Below, piece by piece: positions 20,457 through 28,624 of a stretch of DNA of 64,000 nucleotides. The stretch is from Gemmatimonadaceae bacterium (GTDB lineage Bacteria; Gemmatimonadota; Gemmatimonadetes; Gemmatimonadales; Gemmatimonadaceae). The stretch covers positions 1,895,586 to 1,959,585 of the forward strand of contig JAHBVS010000001.1 in NCBI GenBank assembly GCA_019637445.1, given 5' to 3'. The notes beneath the pieces were generated by a model. It worked only from the letters and a program-made list of their open reading frames with translations. It did not search any database and was not told where the DNA came from. Positions within the stretch are counted from its first letter, which is position 1. Every line of letters starts with the position of its first letter. Both the position numbers and the translations under genes were made by a program.

Positions 20457-20510
20457 GGCGCTTTAGCTGAATGTTTTACGTGGCCGCAAGTTGCCTCGAA
20501 ATCGCCACGG
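20457..20510 (-). promoter_or_regulatory. SAM-II riboswitch upstream of metF-metH
   Basis: On the minus strand the order is P1 arm GUGGC, loop start GAUUU, then CUUGC, P1 arm GCCAC, an A-rich linker GUAAAACAUUC and AGCUAAAGCGCC. This matches the SAM-II aptamer element by element, including the GAUUU, UUGC and GCUAAA boxes. The H-type pseudoknot is supported by covariation. Where the env12 aptamer, as I recall it, uses CC and UU pairing with AA and GG, here GGC and CUU (20488-20495) can pair with AAG and GCC (20457-20463). Its position before methionine-cycle genes is the expected one. Binding of S-adenosylmethionine should repress the operon. Confidence 0.88.
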
Positions 20511-20524
20511 GGATCGGTTGTGTA

Positions 20525-20556
20525 TTCATCCTAATATCCGGATGAACGGATGGCAA
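20525..20556 (-). promoter_or_regulatory. metF promoter with overlapping inverted repeat
   Basis: On the minus strand TTGCCA (20556-20551) and TAGGAT (20533-20528) are separated by 17 bases, a good sigma70-type arrangement. It would start transcription roughly 15 bases ahead of the riboswitch. A perfect inverted repeat TTCATCC-N8-GGATGAA (20525-20546) covers the spacer and -10 box and could be an operator for a protein regulator. The region is shared with the divergent gene at 20640. Confidence 0.6.
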
Positions 20557-20639
20557 GGGCAGGGGTTCCGCAGGCCCGCGCCGGGGACCACATTGCGCCC
20601 TGTTCCCGTCCCACACCCGCCGCCCTTCACGGAGAGAGA

Positions 20640-21608
20640 GTGCGCGCACTCGTGCAGTCGGCGTTCGGACCAGCAGCGGATGTGCTGGCCGTGCGTACGG
20701 TCGACCGCCCCGCACTCAGCGAGGGTGAGGTTCTGGTGCGCGTGAAGGCTGCCGGTGTGGGCAAGGGAATCTGGCTGATCACGCACGGCTTGCCGTATAT
20801 CGCACGCCCGGCCTACGGCTTTCGCACGCCCAAGGAGCCGATTGCCGGGCTCGAGTTCTCCGGTGTGGTAGAGGCTGTGAGCGAGGGCGTAACCGACCTC
20901 AAGCGTGGCGACGCCGTGTTCGGGCAGGGCCCAGGGGCCTTCGCGGAGTTTGTCGCCGTGCCCGCGACCGAGTTGGCGCGCAAGCCCGAGACCGTGACGC
21001 ACGCGCAGGCGTCGATTGTGCCCGTGTCTGGTCTCACGGCCCTGCAGGCGGTCCGCGACGCCGCCGGTGTGACCACCGGTCAGCGCGTGCTCATTGTCGG
21101 GGCTTCGGGAGCGGTTGGCAGCTTTGCCGTGCAGGTGGCAAAGGCCCACGGTGCGCACGTGACCGGCGTCGCCAGCAGCAGGAACCTCGACCGCCTCCGT
21201 GCCCTCGGCGCGGACGAGGTCATCGACTACACGCGCGAGGACATCACCTCGCGTGGCACGCCATTCGACGTCGTCATCGACATCGCCGGCAATCGCAGCG
21301 TGTCCTCGCTGCGCAGTGTGCTCACGCCCACCGGAAGCCTCGTGATCGTGGGCGGCACCGGCGGACGCCTCACGATGGGATTCGGACGCACGGTTGGTGG
21401 AATGCTCACCAATCCCTTCGTAAAGCACCGGATCGTCGGGCTGCTTGCCAATCCGAACCAAAAGGACCTCGCCCTGCTCGCCGAGCATATGGCGGCCGGC
21501 AAGCTGCATCCTGCGGCGCAGGAGCCGGTGCCGCTGGATCGAGCTGCCGAGGCCATCGAGAGTGTCGGCCGCGGCAAAGGCTTTGGCGTCGTCGTGATTG
21601 CGCCCTGA
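20640..21608 (+). CDS. NADPH:quinone oxidoreductase-like zinc-independent MDR protein
   Basis: The 322-residue protein belongs to the medium-chain dehydrogenase/reductase superfamily, quinone-oxidoreductase branch. It has an N-terminal GroES-like domain (LVRVKAAGVGKGIW, GLEFSGVVEAV) and a Rossmann domain with LIVGASGAVGSFAVQVAKAHGA followed by LRALGADEVIDY. No structural or catalytic zinc cysteines are seen, which fits the QOR group. It probably reduces quinones or alpha,beta-unsaturated carbonyls with NADPH; the true substrate is unknown. The GTG at 20640 directly follows GGAGAGAGA, an evident ribosome site, and this excludes the longer upstream reading. It is divergent from metF and followed 13 bp later by a DUF4386 gene. 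Confidence 0.85.
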   Translation: MRALVQSAFGPAADVLAVRTVDRPALSEGEVLVRVKAAGVGKGIWLITHGLPYIARPAYGFRTPKEPIAGLEFSGVVEAVSEGVTDLKRGDAVFGQGPGAFAEFVAVPATELARKPETVTHAQASIVPVSGLTALQAVRDAAGVTTGQRVLIVGASGAVGSFAVQVAKAHGAHVTGVASSRNLDRLRALGADEVIDYTREDITSRGTPFDVVIDIAGNRSVSSLRSVLTPTGSLVIVGGTGGRLTMGFGRTVGGMLTNPFVKHRIVGLLANPNQKDLALLAEHMAAGKLHPAAQEPVPLDRAAEAIESVGRGKGFGVVVIAP

Positions 21609-21621
21609 CTCGGACTACACA

Positions 21622-22329
21622 GTGACCCAACCGAACATCCAGCGCTACGCGCGCAGCATCGGCGCGCTCTATGTCGTGCTCTTCGTGCTCGGCCCGATGG
21701 TCTTCCTCTTCGGCAAGGGCGCAGTGCTGGTTCCCGATGATCCGGCCGCCACTGCTGCGAACGTGCGCGCGATGGGCGAGGGCTATCGACGCGGCGTCGG
21801 GATCGAGGCGGCGATCTTCCTGATCGAGGTCCTGCTCTCGGGACTCCTCTATGTCGTCTTCCGGCCGGTGAACCGCGGCATCGCCCTCGCGGCGTCGCTC
21901 GCGCGATTCGGCGAGGCCGTGGTCCAAGGCGCAAACGTCCTGCCCGCCCTGCTCGTGATCACGCTCGCAGCCGGCGGCGCCGCGGTCGAGTCCTTCAGTC
22001 CGGCACAGCAGGATGCACTGATCCACCTCTTCCAGCAGGCCAACGCCGGCATCGTACTCGTCTGGGGGCTGTTCTTCGGACTGCACGTCGTGCTGCTCGG
22101 GTCGCTGGTCTACGGGTCGGGCTTTCTGCCGCGCTGGCTGGGTGTGCTCTTGCTGCTGGCCGGGATCGGCTATCTCGCCCAGAGCCTCGGCGTACTGCTC
22201 GTCCCGTCAAGCGCGGCGTTCCTCGACGGACTGGTGGTTGTGATGGCCGTGCCCGGTGAGCTCGCATTCACGCTCTGGCTGCTGGTGAAGGGCGTCAACG
22301 CAGAGGACTGGGTGGCACGGGCGGCATAG
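21622..22329 (+). CDS. DUF4386-type membrane protein
   Basis: The 235-residue protein has six predicted transmembrane helices. It resembles DUF4386 proteins: an N-terminal RYARSIGALYVVLFVLGPMV segment, a long extracytoplasmic loop (AATAANVRAMGEGYRRGV), then helices such as GLFFGLHVVLLGSLVYGSGF. No biochemical role is established for the family. The GTG start 13 bases after the preceding stop suggests co-transcription with the quinone-oxidoreductase-like gene. A slightly longer in-frame reading would overlap that gene's end. Confidence 0.75.
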   Translation: MTQPNIQRYARSIGALYVVLFVLGPMVFLFGKGAVLVPDDPAATAANVRAMGEGYRRGVGIEAAIFLIEVLLSGLLYVVFRPVNRGIALAASLARFGEAVVQGANVLPALLVITLAAGGAAVESFSPAQQDALIHLFQQANAGIVLVWGLFFGLHVVLLGSLVYGSGFLPRWLGVLLLLAGIGYLAQSLGVLLVPSSAAFLDGLVVVMAVPGELAFTLWLLVKGVNAEDWVARAA

Positions 22330-22355
22330 GGGCGCCGGCGCCGGTGCGGACCTGA

Positions 22356-24683
22356 GTGCATTCCGTGCAGCGTGTTTTCAGCGCAGATTCCCCGTCTGCC
22401 GCCGACCACTGGATGCTGCCCAACTCTACCCAACAGCTCGACGCGCTCGACGTAGGCGTCGTCATCCAGGCTGCCGACCGACGGATTCTCTACGTGAATC
22501 CCCGGGCGACGGTCCTGCTGGGTCTGTCCGTTGAGGAGATCCAGGCGCGCACGACGGACGATGCGCGTTGGGATATCGTGTTCTCCGACGGCACGCCAGT
22601 ACCTGACGATGCGCATCCAGGCCCGCGTGCCCTCGCGAGCGGCGAGGCAGTCCGCAACGTCCTGCTCGGCCTGAAGCGCCCGGACCCCGGAGAACGCGTC
22701 TGGTTGCTGGCCTCGGCGACTCCCCTGCGCGACGCGCGCGGAGAGGTGGTGCAGGTCGTGATCAGCTTCACCGACGTCTCGGACGTGTATCGCAGTTTCC
22801 GCGAACACGAGACCACGTACCAAGCCGTGTTCGGCGCGATGTCCGAGGGCGTGGTCGTGCACGCCGTCGACGGCGCCATTCAGTCGGCCAATGAGGCGGC
22901 ACAGCGCGCCCTGGGACTGACGCTCGACCAGATGACCGGTCGTGCCGCCACCGATCCGCGTTGGCGCCTGCTCAACCAAGATGGAACGCCGCTCGAGCCC
23001 GACGCGATTCCGTCCGAGATGGTGCTGCGCACTGGCCAGCCGGTGGGAGGGCGTCTCCTCGGCGTGCATCGGCCGAGTGGCGCGCTGGCCTGGCTGCTGG
23101 TTGGCGCGAATCCGCTGCGCGAACCCGGTGATGAACGGCTGCGCGGTGTGGTCGCCACCTTCGCCGACATCACCGAGCAGCGCTCCACCGCCGTGGCCCT
23201 GGAGTCCAGCCGCGCGCAGCTGCTGCAGGTCCTCGACGCCGTACCGGGTGTCGTCTATCAGTTCCTCCGGCATCCGGACGGCAGTGACAGCTATCCGTTC
23301 GTCGGCGGCCGCACACGGGAGCTGTTTGGGCTCTCGGCCGATGAGCTGCGTCGCGCACCGCAGCAGATGTTCGCGCAACTCGGGGCCGAAGTGCGCGCCG
23401 AACTCGATGCGCGGATCAATGCCGCGGTGGCGACGGGTACCGCCTTCGAACACGAGCTGCCGATCAGCCTGCCAGGACGCGGCCTGCGATGGCTCAAGGT
23501 GCAGGGCCAGCCGGCGATCTCCAGCGAAGGCCTGCTCTACACCGGCGTCATTCTGGACGTCACAGAGTCCCATCGCCTCGCCGACGCCCTGCGCCGCAGC
23601 CAGCGCCGCGACGCGATGGGCGAGATGGCGGCCGGCATCGCGCACAACTTCAACAACATGCTGGCGGTCATCATCCCAAACATCGAGATGGCGGCCGCCG
23701 ACGTCGGTGAGGAGACGGCGACATACCTGCGGGAAGCCGAGCGTGCCGCGGCCAACGCCGCCGACCTTGTGCGTCGGATGCTGAACATCGTGCGCGCCGA
23801 GCCCGGCGATGCGGATAGCGCCGCAGATCTCGTCGCCGCGGTGCGCGAAGCCCTGCACATCTGCCGGCAGACCTTCGATCGCTCGCTGCGCATCGAGCAG
23901 GTGATCGACGTCGACCGCGCGGTCGTGCGCTGCACGCCTGCGGAGCTGCAGCAGTTGGTGCTCAACCTTTGCCTCAACGCGCGCGACGCCATGCTGGACC
24001 GCCCCGACCCGACGCTCCGCGTTCGCATTGCGGATGCAGGCTCCAATCGCGTGCGGCTGGAGGTGCAGGACTGTGGTCGCGGGATGTCGCCTGACGTGCT
24101 GCGCCGGCTTGGCGAGCCGTTCTTTACGACGAAGGATCCCGGAAAGGGCACGGGACTGGGCGTGGCGACCGTCGTCGCGACGGTCGTCGAGTCGGGCGCG
24201 TCGTGGCAGGTGGAGTCCGAGGAGGACCGCGGCACCACGTTCCGCATCGACTGGCCGACGGTCGAAGCACCATCACGGGAGCGCCGCTCGCGCCCGTCGC
24301 CGGCGGCCACCACGCTGCAGGGCATCGCGCTCATTGTCGATGACGAGCCGATGGTTCGTGCTGCGCTCGCCCGGTTGGTCCAGCGAGCCGGCTATCACGT
24401 CGAGACCGCTGCCAGTGCCGAGGAAGGCCTCGCGCTGGCCGAACGCATCCGCGATGCCGGCCTCAAGGTCATCCTGCTGGATCTCTCGATGCCAGGGATC
24501 CCGGGTGCTCAGGCGTTGCCAATGTTCCGCGCGACGGCGCCGAGGGCGCCGGTGATTGTGCTCTCGGGCTACGTGCCGGATCCGGCGGTGCTATCCGGCG
24601 CGGCGATGGCGCTGCAAAAGCCCGTGGGATATCGCGCGCTGGTCGACGCCATTCGGCAGGCGACGGGGCAGCTGCAGGCCTGA
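22356..24683 (+). CDS. PAS-domain hybrid histidine kinase with C-terminal receiver
   Basis: The protein has 775 residues and no membrane segment, so it is a soluble sensor. Three PAS-like domains occupy about residues 25-400 (for example VGVVIQAADRRILYVNPRAT, and SEGVVVHAVDGAIQSANEAA). A kinase core follows with the phosphoryl-acceptor motif GEMAAGIAHNFNN (His430), N box LVLNLCLNARDAM, EPFFTTKDPGKGTGLG, and a receiver domain at about 655-775 with phospho-acceptor Asp709 (LLDLSMPG) and Lys in LQKPVG. The HNFNN motif is typical of hybrid kinases of the NtrB-like/PAS group. The start is GTG; an ATG 19 codons on (MLPNST) is possible. No cognate regulator adjoins, so the signal and output are unknown. 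Confidence 0.93.
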   Translation: MHSVQRVFSADSPSAADHWMLPNSTQQLDALDVGVVIQAADRRILYVNPRATVLLGLSVEEIQARTTDDARWDIVFSDGTPVPDDAHPGPRALASGEAVRNVLLGLKRPDPGERVWLLASATPLRDARGEVVQVVISFTDVSDVYRSFREHETTYQAVFGAMSEGVVVHAVDGAIQSANEAAQRALGLTLDQMTGRAATDPRWRLLNQDGTPLEPDAIPSEMVLRTGQPVGGRLLGVHRPSGALAWLLVGANPLREPGDERLRGVVATFADITEQRSTAVALESSRAQLLQVLDAVPGVVYQFLRHPDGSDSYPFVGGRTRELFGLSADELRRAPQQMFAQLGAEVRAELDARINAAVATGTAFEHELPISLPGRGLRWLKVQGQPAISSEGLLYTGVILDVTESHRLADALRRSQRRDAMGEMAAGIAHNFNNMLAVIIPNIEMAAADVGEETATYLREAERAAANAADLVRRMLNIVRAEPGDADSAADLVAAVREALHICRQTFDRSLRIEQVIDVDRAVVRCTPAELQQLVLNLCLNARDAMLDRPDPTLRVRIADAGSNRVRLEVQDCGRGMSPDVLRRLGEPFFTTKDPGKGTGLGVATVVATVVESGASWQVESEEDRGTTFRIDWPTVEAPSRERRSRPSPAATTLQGIALIVDDEPMVRAALARLVQRAGYHVETAASAEEGLALAERIRDAGLKVILLDLSMPGIPGAQALPMFRATAPRAPVIVLSGYVPDPAVLSGAAMALQKPVGYRALVDAIRQATGQLQA

Positions 24684-24725
24684 AGCTGCTGCGAGCGGCA
24701 TCGGCCGACGCAGTGCACGCCGCAC

Positions 24726-24754
24726 TTCAAAAACAGGCCGCAAGTCGTTATATT
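24726..24754 (+). promoter_or_regulatory. Sigma70-like promoter of the glucosylglycerol operon
   Basis: TTCAAA (24726-24731) and TATATT (24749-24754) are separated by 17 bases. The stretch is notably AT-rich for this sequence. Transcription from here would begin at about 24761 and give a leader of some 195 nt before the phosphorylase start. Confidence 0.55.
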
Positions 24755-24762
24755 GCAACGCT

Positions 24763-24956
24763 GTACCGAATTGAGGTACTGCGTTCGTCGGCGCGGTGAT
24801 GGCCCCCGTGTGAGGTCCCCTCGAGCCCGCGCCAAGCTCGTCCGCTGGTCGCCTTGCGACCCCAACTCGCGCCCGCTGCGGCGTGATGCACGATCGACCA
24901 CCTCCCTCACGTCCGTCGCCGTCGCGACGGCGGCCGCGGGTCGTCCCGGAGACTGA
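24763..24956 (+). other. Long structured 5' leader of the glucosylglycerol operon
   Basis: No protein coding is apparent in this stretch. It contains several small perfect hairpins: GTACC/GGTAC (24763-24767 with 24775-24779), GGTCGC-CTT-GCGACC (24847-24861) and the palindrome CCGTCGCGACGG (24919-24930). I do not recognise a known riboswitch. Regulation by osmolarity or by RNA structure is conceivable. Confidence 0.4.
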
Positions 24957-26399
24957 ATGCCGCTTCGCAACCAGGTGCAGTTGATCGCCTATCCCCACCG
25001 GATGGGCGGCAACCTTGCCGGACTCGCCGACATCCTCGAGACCCATCTCGCGAAGGCCGTCGGTGGCGTGCACATCCTGCCGTTCTATCCATCCAACGCG
25101 GACAGTGGCTTCTCGCCCCTCACGCACAAGGAAGTGGACCCCGCCTACGGCACCTGGGACGACATCGAACGCATCTCCCGGCGCATCGATCTCTGCGCCG
25201 ACCTCACGATCAACCACATCTCCGACGAGTCGGCCGAGTTCAAGGACTTCCTGGAGAAAGGGATGAAGTCAGAGCACGCCGATCTCTTCGTGCACGTGGA
25301 CCAGATGGGCGACATCACGCCCGACGACCTCGCCAAGATCCACATCCGCAAGGAGAAGGAGCCTTTCCGCGAGGTGAGGCTCGGCGACGGGACCACCGAC
25401 CGCGTGTGGACGACCTTCACCGAGAAGCAGATCGACCTGAACTACAACTCGCCGCGCACGTATGCGCTGATGGAGGACTATGTCACGTTCCTCCATTCGA
25501 AAGGCGTGAAGCTCTTCCGGCTCGATGCCTTCGGTTACACCACGAAACGACTCGGCACCAGCTGTTTCCTTGTGGAGCCCGAGGTCTACGAGATCCTGAA
25601 CTGGATCCATCGCGTCGCCGAGCGTCTTGGGGCGGACACCCTGCCCGAGGTGCACGACCATCCGAGCTATCAGTTCGCCATCTCGCTGCACGGGATGCGG
25701 CCGTATGGCTTCGCGCTGCCGCCGCTCATCCTGCACGCGCTGCTCGATGGCGACAGCCGCTACCTCAAGCAGTGGCTGCGGATGTGCCCGCGCAACCAGG
25801 TGTCCGTGCTCGACACGCACGACGGCATCTGCATTCCCGATGTCGAGGGCATCCTGCCGCAACAGAAGATCCAGGACCTCATCGACAACGTGTCGCAGCG
25901 CTCGGCTGATCCCATCCTCCGGCGTTCGGCGGCCAACGTGCACAGCGTGGGCGCCATCTATCAGCTCACTTGCACCTTCTTCGACGCCCTGAAGCAGAAC
26001 GACGATGCCTACGTGACGGCGCGTGCCCTGCAGCTCTTCGCGCCGGGCATCCCACAGGTCTACTACGCCGGCTGGCTGGCGCTGCAGAACGATGTGGAGC
26101 GCGCCGAGGAGACGGGCGACCCGCGGGAGATCAACCGGCACTATCTGACGAAGGACGAGGTGGACAAGGCGGCCGCGACGCCGCTCGTGAAGCGCCTCAC
26201 GCGACTCATGGAGTTTCGCTCCACGTATCCCGCGTTCCAGGGGACCTTCCACCTGCAGTACTCCAACGAGAAGAGCGTGTCGATCGCCTGGAAGAACGGC
26301 GACCACCGCTGCGAGCTCTTCGCCGACCTGTTGTTCAAGAAGTCCACCATCACCTATGTGGACCCGAACGCCGGTCGCAGCCTCACCATCAAGTGTTGA
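24957..26399 (+). CDS. GH13_18 phosphorylase, probably 2-O-alpha-glucosylglycerol phosphorylase
   Basis: The 480-residue protein aligns throughout with sucrose phosphorylases. The nucleophile Asp190 (FRLDAFGY), acid/base Glu231 (LPEVHDH) and transition-state Asp289 (DTHDGI) are intact, so it should cleave an alpha-glucoside with phosphate to give glucose-1-phosphate. The acceptor-site loop reads ANVHSVGAIYQ, where sucrose phosphorylases, from memory, have a SNLDLYQ-type loop. That argues for another acceptor. Its operon partners encode glucosylglycerol-phosphate synthase and a phosphatase, and related GH13_18 enzymes next to such genes (Marinobacter) are glucosylglycerol phosphorylases. I infer that role; sucrose or glucosylglycerate remain alternatives. 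The ATG follows a long untranslated leader. Confidence 0.85.
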   Translation: MPLRNQVQLIAYPHRMGGNLAGLADILETHLAKAVGGVHILPFYPSNADSGFSPLTHKEVDPAYGTWDDIERISRRIDLCADLTINHISDESAEFKDFLEKGMKSEHADLFVHVDQMGDITPDDLAKIHIRKEKEPFREVRLGDGTTDRVWTTFTEKQIDLNYNSPRTYALMEDYVTFLHSKGVKLFRLDAFGYTTKRLGTSCFLVEPEVYEILNWIHRVAERLGADTLPEVHDHPSYQFAISLHGMRPYGFALPPLILHALLDGDSRYLKQWLRMCPRNQVSVLDTHDGICIPDVEGILPQQKIQDLIDNVSQRSADPILRRSAANVHSVGAIYQLTCTFFDALKQNDDAYVTARALQLFAPGIPQVYYAGWLALQNDVERAEETGDPREINRHYLTKDEVDKAAATPLVKRLTRLMEFRSTYPAFQGTFHLQYSNEKSVSIAWKNGDHRCELFADLLFKKSTITYVDPNAGRSLTIKC

Positions 26400-26409
26400 T
26401 GCTTTTCTG

Positions 26410-27132
26410 ATGCGCATACTGGCCACTGACCTCGATGGCACCTTCCTCGGCGGATCCGACGCGGCCCGCGCGCGACTCATCGCGCACTTCCGCGACCACC
26501 CTGACCGGACGCTGCTCTATGTGACCGGGCGTTCCACCGACAGCGTGGCGCGCCTGGTCGAGGCCGGACGGCTGCCGCGGCCGGACGCGATGATCTGCGA
26601 TGTCGGCGCCTTTGTCGCCCACGGAGACGGCTTGCCGATGGAGGGTCCGTTGCTCCACGGCATCCGCGATGCCTGGGGCAACCGCAGCGATGTTGTGCGC
26701 GCGGCGTTTGAAGACACGGCCGGCCTGCGATTGCAGGAGCGCTTCGGGCCGTATCGGGTCTCGTACTACTTCGACGACCCGGCGGTGCTGCCGGCGGCGC
26801 AGGCGCGTGCCGCGCAGTTGGGTTGCGATGGCCTGGTCTCCGACAACCTGTACTTCGATGTGTTGCCCCAGGGCGTGAACAAGGGCAGCACGCTGCGGCG
26901 CCTGCTGCAGGAATGGAAGGTCGGCGAGGAGGAGGTCCTCGTCGCCGGCGATACGCTGAATGATCTCGCGATGCTTAGCACCGGCCTGCCGGCCGTGGCT
27001 GTCGGCAACAGCGAGCCGGGCCTGCTCGAGCGCTTGCCCGCCCATCCGCGACTGCTGCGCGCCACTGCGCACGGCAGCGATGGCATCCTCGAGGCGCTCG
27101 AACACTTCGGGACCGAGGTGGTCCATGTCTGA
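26410..27132 (+). CDS. HAD-family phosphatase, probable glucosylglycerol-3-phosphate phosphatase
   Basis: The 240-residue protein belongs to the Cof/sucrose-phosphate-phosphatase-like HAD subclass IIB. The nucleophile motif DLDGTFLG is at residues 7-14, the threonine motif is in YVTGRS, and the distal acidic motif is VLVAGDTLNDLAM, with the cap domain between. Lying between the phosphorylase and GgpS genes, it most likely dephosphorylates glucosylglycerol-phosphate to the compatible solute glucosylglycerol. It is not clearly orthologous to cyanobacterial GgpP, so the assignment rests on context. The ATG is 11 bases after the phosphorylase stop, and its last eight bases overlap the ggpS start, implying coupled translation. 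Confidence 0.82.
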   Translation: MRILATDLDGTFLGGSDAARARLIAHFRDHPDRTLLYVTGRSTDSVARLVEAGRLPRPDAMICDVGAFVAHGDGLPMEGPLLHGIRDAWGNRSDVVRAAFEDTAGLRLQERFGPYRVSYYFDDPAVLPAAQARAAQLGCDGLVSDNLYFDVLPQGVNKGSTLRRLLQEWKVGEEEVLVAGDTLNDLAMLSTGLPAVAVGNSEPGLLERLPAHPRLLRATAHGSDGILEALEHFGTEVVHV

Positions 27133-28618
27133 ACTCGTCGTCGTCTACCATCGCCAGCCCTTCGAACGCGCCATCGTGGATGGCAAGGAAGTGCTGCGCA
27201 GCCACCGCAGCCCCAACGGGATCGTGCCGACGCTGCGCGGGTTCTTCCAGTACTTCGACAGCGGCACCTGGGTGGCGTGGACGGAGGTACCCAAGGCGAA
27301 GGCCGGCAAGGTCATCGCCAACGAGGCCGTGGAGTTCGCCGGCGAGCGCTACAACGTGGCGCAGCTCGGGCTCACCAAGGAACAGGTCACCTCGTTCTAC
27401 AAAGTGACCTCCAAGGCGGCGCTCTGGCCGATCCTCCACTCCTTCGTGGACAAGTTCGACTACGACGCCGCTGACTGGACGACGTTCCGCGAGGTGAACC
27501 AGCTCTTCGCCAACGCCACCTGCGAGGTGGCCAGCGAAGGCGCCACGGTCTGGGTGCACGACTACAACCTCTGGCTGGTGCCCAAGCTCATCCGCGAGCA
27601 GCGGCCGGACCTGACCATCGCGTTCTTCCATCACACCCCGTTCCCGAGCTCCGACGTGTTTGGCGTGCTGCCCTGGCGCACGGAGATCACGGAGAGCCTG
27701 CTGGCCTGCGACCGTGTCGGTTTCCACATCCCGCGCTACGCCGAGAACTTCGCGTCGGTGGCGCGCGCGTTCGGCGGTGCCGTGACGGCGGGGCGCCAGC
27801 CGGTGCACGAGCGGCTGCGGCCCGAGGGTTGGGCGCTGCAGGAGAGCTCGGCGGTCGGCGAGCTGCAGTGGAACGGTCGCACGATCAAGGTCGACGTCGT
27901 GCCGTTGGGCGTGGACGTGCCGAAGATCGAGGAGACGGTCAACGGTCCGGTGGCGCAGGCACGCGCGGCGGAGATTCGCGCGCAGTCAGGCGTGGAGACC
28001 ATTCTCTTTGCCGTCAGTCGCGTGGACTACACCAAGGGCACGGTCGAGCTGCTGGATGCCTACGCGCGCTTGCTCCAGCGCCGACCGGAGCTCGTGGGCA
28101 AGGTGAAGCTTTTCGTGGTCTGCGTACCGCCGGCACCGGGCATGCGCATCTACGATGAGATCCAGGCGACGATCGAGCAGCGTGTCGGCGCCATCAACGG
28201 CAAGTACTCCACGTTGAACTGGATCCCGATCGTGCTCTTCGCGCAGCCGCTGGGCTTCGATGAGCTGATGGCCTGGTACCACGCGGCGGATATCTGCTGG
28301 GTCACGCCGCTGCGCGACGGGCTGAACCTCGTGGCCAAGGAGTTCATCGCGGCCAACAAGGGCGAGGACGCGCGCCTGGTGCTCTCGGAGTTCACGGGCG
28401 CGGCGGTCGAACTCGAGGCGGCCATCCTGATGCATCCGTACTCGGCGCGCTCGATGGACCGTGCCATCGACGAGGCGCTGGACATGCCGAGCGCGGAGGC
28501 GCGTGAGCGGATGAAGCGCCTGTGGAAGGCGACCGAGCACCACGACCTCTCCTGGTGGACCAACGAGATGCTCGAGCGCTTCGGCGTGGCGTTGGCGGCG
28601 GGGCAGGGGGCGGCGTAG
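27125..28618 (+). CDS. ggpS: Glucosylglycerol-phosphate synthase (GT20)
   Basis: The 497-residue protein is a GT20 glycosyltransferase related to trehalose-6-phosphate synthase. It has the N-terminus typical of GgpS (LVVVYHRQPFER, SPNGIVPTLRGFF) rather than the OtsA-type N-terminus. Further signatures are WVHDYNLWLVP, AFFHHTPFPSSDVF, VSRVDYTKGT and TPLRDGLNLVAKEF. It joins the glucosyl group of ADP-glucose (or a similar donor) to glycerol-3-phosphate, the first step in making glucosylglycerol, an osmoprotectant. The ATG lies within ATGTCTGA, overlapping the phosphatase stop. The frame is open upstream, but that part is a shadow of the phosphatase gene. The gene ends six bases before a convergent symporter gene. 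Confidence 0.92.
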   Translation: MSELVVVYHRQPFERAIVDGKEVLRSHRSPNGIVPTLRGFFQYFDSGTWVAWTEVPKAKAGKVIANEAVEFAGERYNVAQLGLTKEQVTSFYKVTSKAALWPILHSFVDKFDYDAADWTTFREVNQLFANATCEVASEGATVWVHDYNLWLVPKLIREQRPDLTIAFFHHTPFPSSDVFGVLPWRTEITESLLACDRVGFHIPRYAENFASVARAFGGAVTAGRQPVHERLRPEGWALQESSAVGELQWNGRTIKVDVVPLGVDVPKIEETVNGPVAQARAAEIRAQSGVETILFAVSRVDYTKGTVELLDAYARLLQRRPELVGKVKLFVVCVPPAPGMRIYDEIQATIEQRVGAINGKYSTLNWIPIVLFAQPLGFDELMAWYHAADICWVTPLRDGLNLVAKEFIAANKGEDARLVLSEFTGAAVELEAAILMHPYSARSMDRAIDEALDMPSAEARERMKRLWKATEHHDLSWWTNEMLERFGVALAAGQGAA

Positions 28619-28624
28619 CCGGGC

